This document shows, one piece after another, positions 13,701 to 19,874 of a stretch of DNA of 19,874 nt. Below the pieces are notes generated by a model, which was not told the DNA's origin, ran no database searches, and saw only the letters and a program-made list of their open reading frames with translations. The stretch comes from JBCBTJ01 sp964597685 (GTDB lineage Bacteria > Pseudomonadota > Alphaproteobacteria > Caulobacterales > Hyphomonadaceae). The translations under genes were made by a program, and so were the position numbers. Location of the stretch: contig CAZQZC010000036.1 in NCBI GenBank assembly GCA_964597685.1, positions 1 to 19,874 on the forward strand. Reading direction: 5' to 3'. Position 1 is the first letter of the stretch. Every line of letters starts with the position of its first letter.

Positions 13701-15167
13701 ATGGCCTTCGGAAAGCGCGCGCCGTCAGCGGTCGCCACAGCGCCAAAGCCAGCGCCGACGCCGGCCGCACCTGCGGCTTCGGCCGCCGCATCTGAAGCTG
13801 CGCCTCCACCAAAGCCGAAACCCGCTCCAGCGCCGGCAGCCCCGCCCCCGCCAGAGCCCGAACCCATCGCGCGTGTCGACGAGCGATCTGAGCAGTACTA
13901 CCGAACGAAGGCGACGATCTTCAACGCGCTGATCGATACGATCGACCTCTCTCAGCTCGCCCAACTCGACCAAGAGAGCGCACGGGAAGAAATCCGCGAC
14001 ATCGTTGTCGAGATCATCTCGATCAAGAATGTCGTCATGTCGATTTCCGAGCAGGAGCGCCTGCTCGACGACATCTGTAACGACGTGCTGGGGTATGGAC
14101 CGTTGGAGCCTCTTTTGGCTCGCGACGACATCGCCGACATCATGGTGAACGGCGCGGACACCTGTTACATCGAAGTCAGCGGTAAAATCCAGCGCACAAA
14201 CGTTCGGTTTCGCGACAACGCGCAGCTGATGAACATTTGCCAGCGGATCGTGTCCCAGGTCGGCCGCCGCGTCGACGATTCCAGCCCGATCTGCGACGCG
14301 CGCCTTCTCGACGGATCTCGTGTGAACGTCATTGCGCCGCCGCTGGCCATCGACGGACCGACCCTCACCATCCGGAAGTTTAAGAAGGACAAGCTGAAAC
14401 TGTCCGACCTGGTCAATTTCGGTTCGATCTCGCCGGCGGGCGCCGACCTCCTGCGCATTATCGGCCGGTCGCGCTGCAATGTCCTGATTTCCGGCGGTAC
14501 GGGTTCAGGCAAGACGACCCTTTTGAACTGTTTGACCGGCTTCATCGATCCGACCGAGCGGGTCATCACCTGTGAAGACTCGGCCGAATTGCAGCTGCAG
14601 CAGCCTCACGTCGTGCGACTGGAAACACGTCCGCCCAACATCGAGGGCTCTGGCGAAATCACGATGCGCGAGCTGGTGAAGAACTGTCTGCGGATGCGTC
14701 CGGAACGGATCATCGTGGGCGAGGTTCGCGGACCCGAGGCGTTCGACCTGCTGCAGGCCATGAATACGGGCCACGACGGCTCCATGGGGACGCTGCACGC
14801 CAACTCGCCGCGGGAAGCGCTCAGCCGTGTGGAATCCATGATCACAATGGGCGGTTTCTCCCTGCCGGCAAAGACCATTCGGGAGATGATCGTCGGGTCC
14901 ATTGACGTCGTCGTCCAGGCGACACGGATGCGGGACGGTTCCCGCCGGATCATCAACATCACCGAAGTGATGGGCCTGGAAGGCGATACGGTGGTTTTGC
15001 AGGACGTCCTGAAGTTCGAAGTCGACGGCGAAGACGCTGACGGCAAAATCAAGGGCAAGCATATGGGGACGGGGATCGGCCGTCCGCGTTTTTGGGATCG
15101 CGCCCGCTATTTCAACATGGAACGCGAACTCGCCCAGGCCTTGGACACACTGGAGGCTGGCGGATGA
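13701..15167 (+). CDS. cpaF: Tad pilus motor ATPase CpaF/TadA
   Basis: The 488-residue secretion ATPase powers pilus extension and, in Tad systems, probably also retraction. An Ala/Pro-rich, low-complexity leader (about 8-55) precedes the N-domain. Walker A is GGTGSGKTT (265-273, Lys271). The Walker B region RIIVGEVRGPE has Glu341, and the His box GTLHANSP has His366. The order and spacing are those of type II/IV secretion ATPases of the TadA/CpaF group. It would act as a cytoplasmic hexamer on TadB/TadC. A GGGGCGAG sequence (13690-13697) is just upstream of the ATG. The stop codon overlaps the tadB start by four bases (ATGA), which implies translational coupling with the platform protein. 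Confidence 0.96.
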   Translation: MAFGKRAPSAVATAPKPAPTPAAPAASAAASEAAPPPKPKPAPAPAAPPPPEPEPIARVDERSEQYYRTKATIFNALIDTIDLSQLAQLDQESAREEIRDIVVEIISIKNVVMSISEQERLLDDICNDVLGYGPLEPLLARDDIADIMVNGADTCYIEVSGKIQRTNVRFRDNAQLMNICQRIVSQVGRRVDDSSPICDARLLDGSRVNVIAPPLAIDGPTLTIRKFKKDKLKLSDLVNFGSISPAGADLLRIIGRSRCNVLISGGTGSGKTTLLNCLTGFIDPTERVITCEDSAELQLQQPHVVRLETRPPNIEGSGEITMRELVKNCLRMRPERIIVGEVRGPEAFDLLQAMNTGHDGSMGTLHANSPREALSRVESMITMGGFSLPAKTIREMIVGSIDVVVQATRMRDGSRRIINITEVMGLEGDTVVLQDVLKFEVDGEDADGKIKGKHMGTGIGRPRFWDRARYFNMERELAQALDTLEAGG

Positions 15168-16180
15168 GCCCGATGATGCTTGCAGTTCTGGCCGTGCTGG
15201 GCGTCCTGGCGCTCGGCGGCTTGGCGTTTGCTTTCAGCGGCGGCGGCAACGAACAGGCCGTGCGCCGTGTTAAGCAGATGCAGACGAAAAAGCGTCCGGC
15301 GAACCGCAAGGCGCAGGAGGCTGAGAAACGTCGGCGTCAAACGCAAAACATGCTGCAGCAATTGCGCGAGGAAAACACCAAGCGCCGCAAGTCTCTCGTG
15401 CCGCAGGATATCGAATCGAAACTCGCCCAAGCCGGTCTCGAGCTGCCTGTGACGGCCTTTTGGATCTTCTCGATCGTCTTCGGAGCTGGCGCGGCTGTCC
15501 TCGTGTTCGCCTCGGGCGCCGACGGCCTCACCGTCAATGGAGTCTCCATCCGCTCTCGGCCTGTCGTTGTCGGTGCGGCGGGTCTCGCAGGCACGTTCGG
15601 CGTGCCGCGTTGGTTGCTCGGATTCCTTGCGGGGATGCGGAACAAGAAGATGACGACCCAGTTCGCCGATGCGATCGACATCATTGTGCGCGGCGTGAAA
15701 TCGGGTCTGCCGTTGACGGAATGTCTTCGCATCATCGCTAAGGAAAGCCCCGCGCCATTGGGCCCGGAATTCGAGCGTCTGACGGATTCGATCCAAATGG
15801 GCACGAACATGGACACGGCGCTCCAACGGTTCTACCGGCGCGTCCCGCTGCCCGAGATCAATTTCTTCGTCATCGTGCTGACGATCCAGTCGAAGTCGGG
15901 CGGCAATTTGTCGGAGGCGTTGGGAAATCTCTCGGCCGTGATCAGGCAGCGACGCATGATGCGCGAGAAGGTGAAGGCGCTGTCGTCGGAGGCGAAATCT
16001 TCCGCCATGATCATCGGCGCCTTGCCGTTCGCGGTGTCCATGATGGTCTACCTGACGACGCCCGACTACATCATGACCTTGTTCACGACGGAGGCCGGAA
16101 ACGGTCTGTTGGTCCTGGGCGCCGGGCTCATGATCACCGGCGTCGCCGTCATGCGTAAAATGATCAATTTCGACATCTAA
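15164..16180 (+). CDS. tadB: Inner-membrane platform protein TadB/CpaG
   Basis: The 338-residue protein has an N-terminal membrane helix (about 4-24), a highly basic, probably coiled-coil linker (about 33-78), a pair of helices (about 98-155), the type II secretion F domain (about 168-295, FADAIDIIVRGVKSGLPL) and a last membrane helix. The SGGNLSEALGNLSAVIRQR segment (245-263) is typical of TadB. I chose ATG 15164, which overlaps the cpaF stop in ATGA and has GGAGG (15152-15156) seven bases upstream. A longer open frame from 15092 would put 24 polar residues before the membrane helix inside cpaF and is unlikely. TadB forms the platform with TadC on which CpaF acts. Confidence 0.94.
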   Translation: MSPMMLAVLAVLGVLALGGLAFAFSGGGNEQAVRRVKQMQTKKRPANRKAQEAEKRRRQTQNMLQQLREENTKRRKSLVPQDIESKLAQAGLELPVTAFWIFSIVFGAGAAVLVFASGADGLTVNGVSIRSRPVVVGAAGLAGTFGVPRWLLGFLAGMRNKKMTTQFADAIDIIVRGVKSGLPLTECLRIIAKESPAPLGPEFERLTDSIQMGTNMDTALQRFYRRVPLPEINFFVIVLTIQSKSGGNLSEALGNLSAVIRQRRMMREKVKALSSEAKSSAMIIGALPFAVSMMVYLTTPDYIMTLFTTEAGNGLLVLGAGLMITGVAVMRKMINFDI

Positions 16181-16191
16181 GGATCGAGGCG

Positions 16192-17145
16192 ATGGAATTT
16201 CTTTCAAGTCCCGCCGCGCTCGCTTCGCTCCTTACGGGGATTGCGATCTTCGCGACAATCGCCACGGTCATGTTGCCCGCGCTGCAGGGCGACAAGCTCG
16301 AAACGCGCCTGAAGGCGGTGACCGAACGGCGCGAGCAATTGCGCCGCCAAAGCCGCGCAGAGCTCGAAGGCAAAAAGCTGAAACGCGAAGCCAAGGGCTT
16401 AGCTGGAACCCTTACGGACCGGTTCAACCTCGCCAAGGCTCTGGAAGACCCCAACGTCAAAGCCAAGATGCTGCAGGCTGGATTTCGCGGCCCAGGCCCG
16501 CTGGCCATGTTTTATGCGTGTCGTGCGGGTTTGCCTTTTGTCGGGGTGGTTCTCGTCTTCTTTTATGTCTTCGTGCTGCAAGCGATCGAATTGTCGACGC
16601 CGCTGAGGTACGGATCTTTGATCTTCGGGGCGGCAGCGGGCTTCTACGCGCCGAACCTCTACATTTCGAACGTCGCCTCCAAGCGGCAGCAATCGATCAT
16701 GAGGGCGTTTCCTGACTCCCTCGACATGCTGCTGATCTGTGTTGAATCCGGCATGTCGGTGGAAATGGGGTTTCAGAAGGTCAGCCGAGAGATTGGCTCG
16801 GCGTCGCCGGAATTGGCCGAGGAATTGGCCCTGACCACAGCTGAACTCTCTTACCTGCCTGAGCGTCGCGAGGCGTATGACAATCTCGCCAGCCGCTCTG
16901 GAAACGAGGGCGTCAAGGCGGTCTGCATGGCGCTTAATCAGGCCGAACGCTACGGCACGCCGCTCGGCGACGCGCTGCGGGTCATGGCGAAAGAGAATCG
17001 CGACATGCGCATGTCCGAAGCTGAGAAGAAAGCTGCCGCCCTGCCGGCGAAGCTCACCGTTCCGATGATCGTATTCTTCCTGCCCGTTCTGTTCCTGGTC
17101 GTGCTGGGCCCGGCGGTGCTGAGAATTCAGGGCCTCGACAGCTAA
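16192..17145 (+). CDS. tadC: Inner-membrane platform protein TadC/CpaH
   Basis: The 317-residue protein is the second platform subunit. It has an N-terminal helix (about 8-29), a charged linker (about 33-70), two central helices (about 106-130 and 140-160), the F domain (about 170-285) containing FPDSLDMLLICVESGMS (173-189) and GTPLGDALRVMAKENRDMR (255-273), and a C-terminal helix with the family ending VLFLVVLGPAVLRI (299-311). It starts eleven bases after tadB with GAGG (16186-16189) upstream. It is the last plus-strand gene of the Tad core and faces tadD tail to tail with 39 bases between them, where I see no clear terminator. Confidence 0.94.
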   Translation: MEFLSSPAALASLLTGIAIFATIATVMLPALQGDKLETRLKAVTERREQLRRQSRAELEGKKLKREAKGLAGTLTDRFNLAKALEDPNVKAKMLQAGFRGPGPLAMFYACRAGLPFVGVVLVFFYVFVLQAIELSTPLRYGSLIFGAAAGFYAPNLYISNVASKRQQSIMRAFPDSLDMLLICVESGMSVEMGFQKVSREIGSASPELAEELALTTAELSYLPERREAYDNLASRSGNEGVKAVCMALNQAERYGTPLGDALRVMAKENRDMRMSEAEKKAAALPAKLTVPMIVFFLPVLFLVVLGPAVLRIQGLDS

Positions 17146-17184
17146 GCCACCCACGCGTCCTCGGTCGCCGTCGCTTCCTCGCCC

Positions 17185-18081
17185 TTAGCCGCCCGATGGA
17201 AGCGCGCCCCGAAGCCTAAGCCCGGCTTCGGTATCGGCTGGCGTTTCAGCATCCGGCGACGGCTCGGCGCTATCTGGCTCGATCGTGTCGTTTGCACTGA
17301 AGGGGGCCAGTCGTTCCCAACTGCGCGCCGACCCAATCATGGCTCTCAGGACCTCGGCGTTCTGAGCCAACAATTCTGGCGGCGCGTCGACTGCCGCGAT
17401 CTCGCGCATTTCGTCGAACTTGCCTTGCAGGCCCAGGACGAGGGCGAGGTTTTGCCGAACTTGTACAGTCGCCCGTGGCGAGGCTGCGGCTTCTTGCAAT
17501 TGTTGTTCGGCGCCTGGCAGATCGCCCGAAAGCGCCAATGAGAGACCATAATTGGCGCGTGTGGCGATGCGGTTCGGATCGCGATTCAGCGCGGCGCGAT
17601 AGGCGTCCTGTGCTGAGAGATGGCGACCGGCCTTGTCGAGCGCCAGGCCCAGCGCAGCCAGGGGCGTAGCGTTGGTCGTGTCAAGCGCGGCCGCGCGCTG
17701 CAGCGCATTCGCCGCGTTGTCGAAATTGCCTTCGCTGGACAGCGAGCGCCCCAGCAAGAGCCACAACTCTGCCGAGTCGGGGTGCAGCGCCGTCGCCTGG
17801 TAGGCGATTTCCACGGCCCGTTCGTGGCTTGATATCCCACGCAGCGCCCTCACGAACTCAAGCGTGGTGTCCAGGTTTGCCGGGTCCTTCGCGTGCTCTT
17901 CGGCCCAGAAGTTCGCCTTGACCAAAGGGTCCGCGCGTCGCGCAATCGCCTTTTCCTCCTCCGTCGCAAGTCGGGGCGCAGCGGCCCCCTCGACGACGTC
18001 GCCCGGCGTCGAGGCGCAGCCCGCAACGAGCGCGAACGCGACGATCGGCGCACTGACTTGGCGTCGGCGGACACTGGACAT
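17185..18081 (-). CDS. tadD: Tad pilus TPR lipoprotein TadD
   Basis: The 298-residue protein is a lipoprotein (lipobox LVAGC, Cys22) with tetratricopeptide repeats over about residues 50-225. Recognisable repeat units include HPDSAELWLLLGRSLSSEG, ALDTTNATPLAALGLALDK and RDPNRIATRANYGLSLALSG, each with the usual W/L-G-A spacing. The C-terminal about 50 residues are low complexity and acidic, ending in a short basic tail. In Tad systems TadD is the outer-membrane pilotin-like protein needed for secretin assembly. GGGAG (18092-18088 on the minus strand) supports the start. Its orientation, opposite to the cpa genes, implies a separate promoter in the 113-base gap shared with the aminopeptidase gene. 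The assignment to TadD rests on lipobox plus repeats plus location. Confidence 0.87.
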   Translation of the reverse strand: MSSVRRRQVSAPIVAFALVAGCASTPGDVVEGAAAPRLATEEEKAIARRADPLVKANFWAEEHAKDPANLDTTLEFVRALRGISSHERAVEIAYQATALHPDSAELWLLLGRSLSSEGNFDNAANALQRAAALDTTNATPLAALGLALDKAGRHLSAQDAYRAALNRDPNRIATRANYGLSLALSGDLPGAEQQLQEAAASPRATVQVRQNLALVLGLQGKFDEMREIAAVDAPPELLAQNAEVLRAMIGSARSWERLAPFSANDTIEPDSAEPSPDAETPADTEAGLRLRGALPSGG

Positions 18082-18194
18082 GGGCGGCTCCCTGGAATCC
18101 TATTGGCTTGGCGGGATACTGGCGCCGGCTCAGTCAAGGATCGGTTAACGCCAGCCCGTCTCGCCTTAACCCATCGACGCTTGGATTCCGCCAA
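18082..18194. promoter_or_regulatory. Divergent control region between tadD and the aminopeptidase gene
   Basis: This gap must hold the tadD promoter and probably that of the aminopeptidase gene. GGTTAA (18143-18148) and TTAACC (18166-18171) form an inverted repeat with a 17-base spacer. Each half contains TTAAC on one strand, like CtrA or other alphaproteobacterial response regulator half-sites. No clear -35/-10 pair was found. Confidence 0.4.
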
Positions 18195-19577
18195 ATGCAC
18201 ACCGCTTTCGCCGCTCCCACCGACGCCGCCGAGGACATTCACCTGGCTGATCACGCGCAATGGACCGCGCTGAAAGAAGCGGGCGGCGCTTCGGAAGGGG
18301 TCCAAGCGCTCTTGGCCTACGCCGAAGCTGTCGGGTTCCACGCTGGACGTGGCGAGGTCTCGCGCCTCGCCGACGCGTCGGGCCGGCCCGGTCCAATTCT
18401 GGCCGGGTTGGGCGACGGACGCGACAAGCTGGCCGTCGCGGCCTTGTCGGCGAAGCTTAAGGGCGGAACCTATCGCATCGCCTCCGCGCCGAAGGATTGG
18501 TCGTTCGCGCATATCGCCGCCGGTTGGGCCGACGGCGCCTATCGTTTCGACGCTTATCTGAGGGAGCCGTCCGAGCCGCCGCGTCTTGTTGTTCCCGACA
18601 CCGAGGACGCCGCCGCCCTCAGTCGAGAGGCCGAGGCGGCGAAGCTGGTGCGCGATCTTGTCAATACGCCCGCGGGCGACATGGGGCCCGAAGAGATCGA
18701 GGGGGCCGTCCGCGCGATTGCTGAGCCGAACGGCGCCGACGTCGTCTCCATCGTGGGCGACGACCTCCTCGACCTCAATTATCCCATGATCCACGCCGTC
18801 GGTCGCGCCGCCGGCGCGCCGCCGCGCTTCGTCGAATTGTCCTGGGGCGAGGCGGACGCCCCGGAGCTCGCGATCATCGGCAAAGGCGTCGCCTTCGATA
18901 CGGGCGGGCTCAATATCAAGACCGGCGATTATATGCGCCTGATGAAAAAGGATATGGGCGGCGCCGCCCATGCGATCGGGCTCGCCAGCCTGGTCATGGG
19001 CGCCGGATTGCCCGTTCGCCTCAAGCTCTACATCCCCACCGTCGAGAACGCCGTCTCCGGCGACGCCTTCCGCCCCGGCGACATCCTCAAGAGCCGCAAG
19101 GGGCTCAGCGTTGAGATCGACAACCCCGACGCCGAGGGCCGTCTGATCCTCGCAGTCGCCATCGCGAAGGCTTGCGAGAGTGATCCGGATCTGATGATCG
19201 ATTTCGCAACACTGACCGGGGCCGCGCGGGTGGCGTTGGGAGCGGACCTCGCCCCATTCTACACCGACGACGAGACCTTGTCGGCCGACATTCAAACCGG
19301 CGCCGCCATGGCGGGCGACCCCGTTTGGCGCATGCCGCTTTGGGATCCGTATCTCAGCGACCTGAAGAGCCCCATCGCAGATCTCGTCAATTCGGGAGGC
19401 CGGTTTGCGGGCTCGATCACCGCTGCGTTGTTTCTGAAGCAATTTGTCGACGCCAGAAGCTGGGTTCACTTCGATATCTGGGCGTGGCGGCTCGCCAAAT
19501 ATGGCCGGCCCCAGGGCGGCGCCGCAACCGCGCTGCGCGCCGTCTGGGCGATGCTGCAAGCGCGTTATGGGCGCTGA
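18195..19577 (+). CDS. Leucyl aminopeptidase-like M17 metallopeptidase
   Basis: The 460-residue cytoplasmic enzyme belongs to peptidase family M17, which removes N-terminal residues from peptides with two metal ions. All expected residues are present with the same spacing as in E. coli PepA: Lys230 and Asp235 (GKGVAFDTGG), catalytic Lys242, Asp253 (KKDMGG), Asp312 and Glu314, and Arg316. The signature loop reads NPDAEGRL instead of the usual NTDAEGRL. The N-terminal domain is shorter than and unlike that of PepA, as in the alphaproteobacterial leucyl aminopeptidase family proteins. I chose ATG 18195. The frame is open back to an ATG at 18108, but that would add 29 basic residues running through the divergent control region. 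No good Shine-Dalgarno sequence is seen before either. There is no known tie to the pilus beyond neighbourhood. Confidence 0.9.
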   Translation: MHTAFAAPTDAAEDIHLADHAQWTALKEAGGASEGVQALLAYAEAVGFHAGRGEVSRLADASGRPGPILAGLGDGRDKLAVAALSAKLKGGTYRIASAPKDWSFAHIAAGWADGAYRFDAYLREPSEPPRLVVPDTEDAAALSREAEAAKLVRDLVNTPAGDMGPEEIEGAVRAIAEPNGADVVSIVGDDLLDLNYPMIHAVGRAAGAPPRFVELSWGEADAPELAIIGKGVAFDTGGLNIKTGDYMRLMKKDMGGAAHAIGLASLVMGAGLPVRLKLYIPTVENAVSGDAFRPGDILKSRKGLSVEIDNPDAEGRLILAVAIAKACESDPDLMIDFATLTGAARVALGADLAPFYTDDETLSADIQTGAAMAGDPVWRMPLWDPYLSDLKSPIADLVNSGGRFAGSITAALFLKQFVDARSWVHFDIWAWRLAKYGRPQGGAATALRAVWAMLQARYGR

Positions 19578-19597
19578 TCGGGGGCGGTTGTTTTCGC

Positions 19598-19747
19598 TTG
19601 CTCGCGGCTGTTCGGAGCTTCGCTCCGGCCGCTGCGCCTGCGCCTTGCTTGTGAGGGGTGCTCCGCACCGCCGCAGCGCAGAGCCCCCCACGGCCCGACC
19701 GGGCCGGGCGCAGCGGCCGGGGCGAAGCCCCGAACAGAAGCGAGCAA
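19598..19747. repeat. Large compound inverted repeat with internal hairpins
   Basis: The arms 19598-19638 and 19707-19747 are each 41 bases and match as inverted repeats at 37 positions without gaps. Each arm contains its own hairpin: CGGAGC-TTC-GCTCCG (19613-19627) on the left and CGGGGC-GAA-GCCCCG (19718-19732) on the right. The 68-base centre holds two more: GGTGC-TCC-GCACC (19657-19669) and GGCCC-GACC-GGGCC (19692-19705). GTGAGGGG (19651-19658) can also pair with CCCCCCAC (19684-19691). It looks like an intergenic repetitive palindromic element. There is no T tract after it, and I do not recognise a named family. Confidence 0.8.
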
Positions 19748-19874
19748 ACCAAAAGACTCTTCCCAAACCTCTCAAACAGCACATCCGCCCGGCCAGCCTT
19801 GCGGGCCTCCGGGGAGAACAAGGGCGGGGGCGCTTTGGCCTGCACCGCTTTTAATGCCTGGCTTTCGCCGAGGC
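19748..19874. other. Gene-free right end of the window
   Basis: No convincing coding sequence is seen here. A further hairpin pairs CCCGG (19788-19792) with CCGGG (19809-19813), so the structured repeat may extend to about 19815. The last bases on the minus strand read an open frame ending in TAA at 19853-19851, which could be the tail of a gene outside the window, but eight codons are too few to call. Confidence 0.4.

Noticed and set aside
15092..15163. Upstream extension of tadB inside cpaF
   Set aside because: The ATG at 15164 has GGAGG at ideal spacing and the usual ATGA overlap; the extension would place 24 polar residues before the first membrane helix.
15107..16207. A 366-codon minus-strand frame opposite tadB
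   Set aside because: It is rich in His, Arg and Gln with no domain, and fully covered by a well-supported TadB gene.
18108..18194. Upstream extension of the aminopeptidase gene
   Set aside because: It would cover the divergent control region, including the inverted repeat, and adds a basic segment not typical of the family.
17850..19784. A 644-codon open frame on the minus strand across the aminopeptidase gene and the palindromic repeat
   Set aside because: The overlapping plus-strand frame encodes a clear M17 peptidase with all catalytic residues. The minus-strand product is low complexity with no recognisable domain, as expected from high-GC DNA.
19851..19874. Possible 3' end of a minus-strand gene entering from the right
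   Set aside because: Only seven codons and a stop are visible, which occurs easily by chance.

Overview
The window comes from a high-GC alphaproteobacterium, most likely a Caulobacterales/Hyphomonadales-like lineage. The reasons are the alphaproteobacterial (Cpa-type) gene set and order of a Tad/Flp pilus locus, a CpaD-family lipoprotein, an atypical CpaE ATPase, and a short M17 aminopeptidase next to the pilus genes. The rank below class is inference only.

Left part (1-6343), all plus strand: a stand-alone class I glutamine amidotransferase (68-796); UDP-glucose 6-dehydrogenase and UDP-glucuronate decarboxylase (891-3167), which together convert UDP-glucose to UDP-xylose; a short transaldolase-family enzyme with transaldolase-type rather than fructose-6-phosphate-aldolase-type active-site residues (3201-3851); a nitrilase with a complete Glu-Lys-Cys triad (3858-4796); and a UMF1/Atg22-like MFS transporter (4895-6343).

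Middle part (6352-8218): three minus-strand genes, read from right to left. They are a secreted stand-alone pilus/secretin N-terminal domain protein and two TadE-like pseudopilins. They diverge from the pilin gene across a 259-base, relatively AT-rich control region with several small repeats.

Right part (8219-18081): the Tad pilus core. It starts with a 53-residue Flp pilin and a strong intrinsic terminator just behind it, then cpaA (prepilin peptidase), cpaB, cpaC (secretin), cpaD (lipoprotein), cpaE, cpaF (motor ATPase), tadB and tadC (inner-membrane platform), all plus strand and tightly spaced. tadD (TPR lipoprotein) lies convergent to tadC. CpaA should process the Flp pilin and both pseudopilins. 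CpaF with TadB/TadC would drive assembly, CpaC with CpaD and TadD would form the outer-membrane channel, CpaB would link channel and platform, and CpaE would localise the machine. No TadG is present.

End (18195-19874): an M17 leucyl aminopeptidase-like gene divergent from tadD, followed by a gene-free 297-base stretch holding a large, nearly perfect inverted repeat. Each arm of that repeat carries its own hairpin, and the differences between the arms preserve the hairpin. It is the part of the window least explained by known genes. I found no CRISPR array, tRNA, rRNA, transposase or wholly new gene system. The bulk of the window is a standard Tad locus plus metabolic genes.
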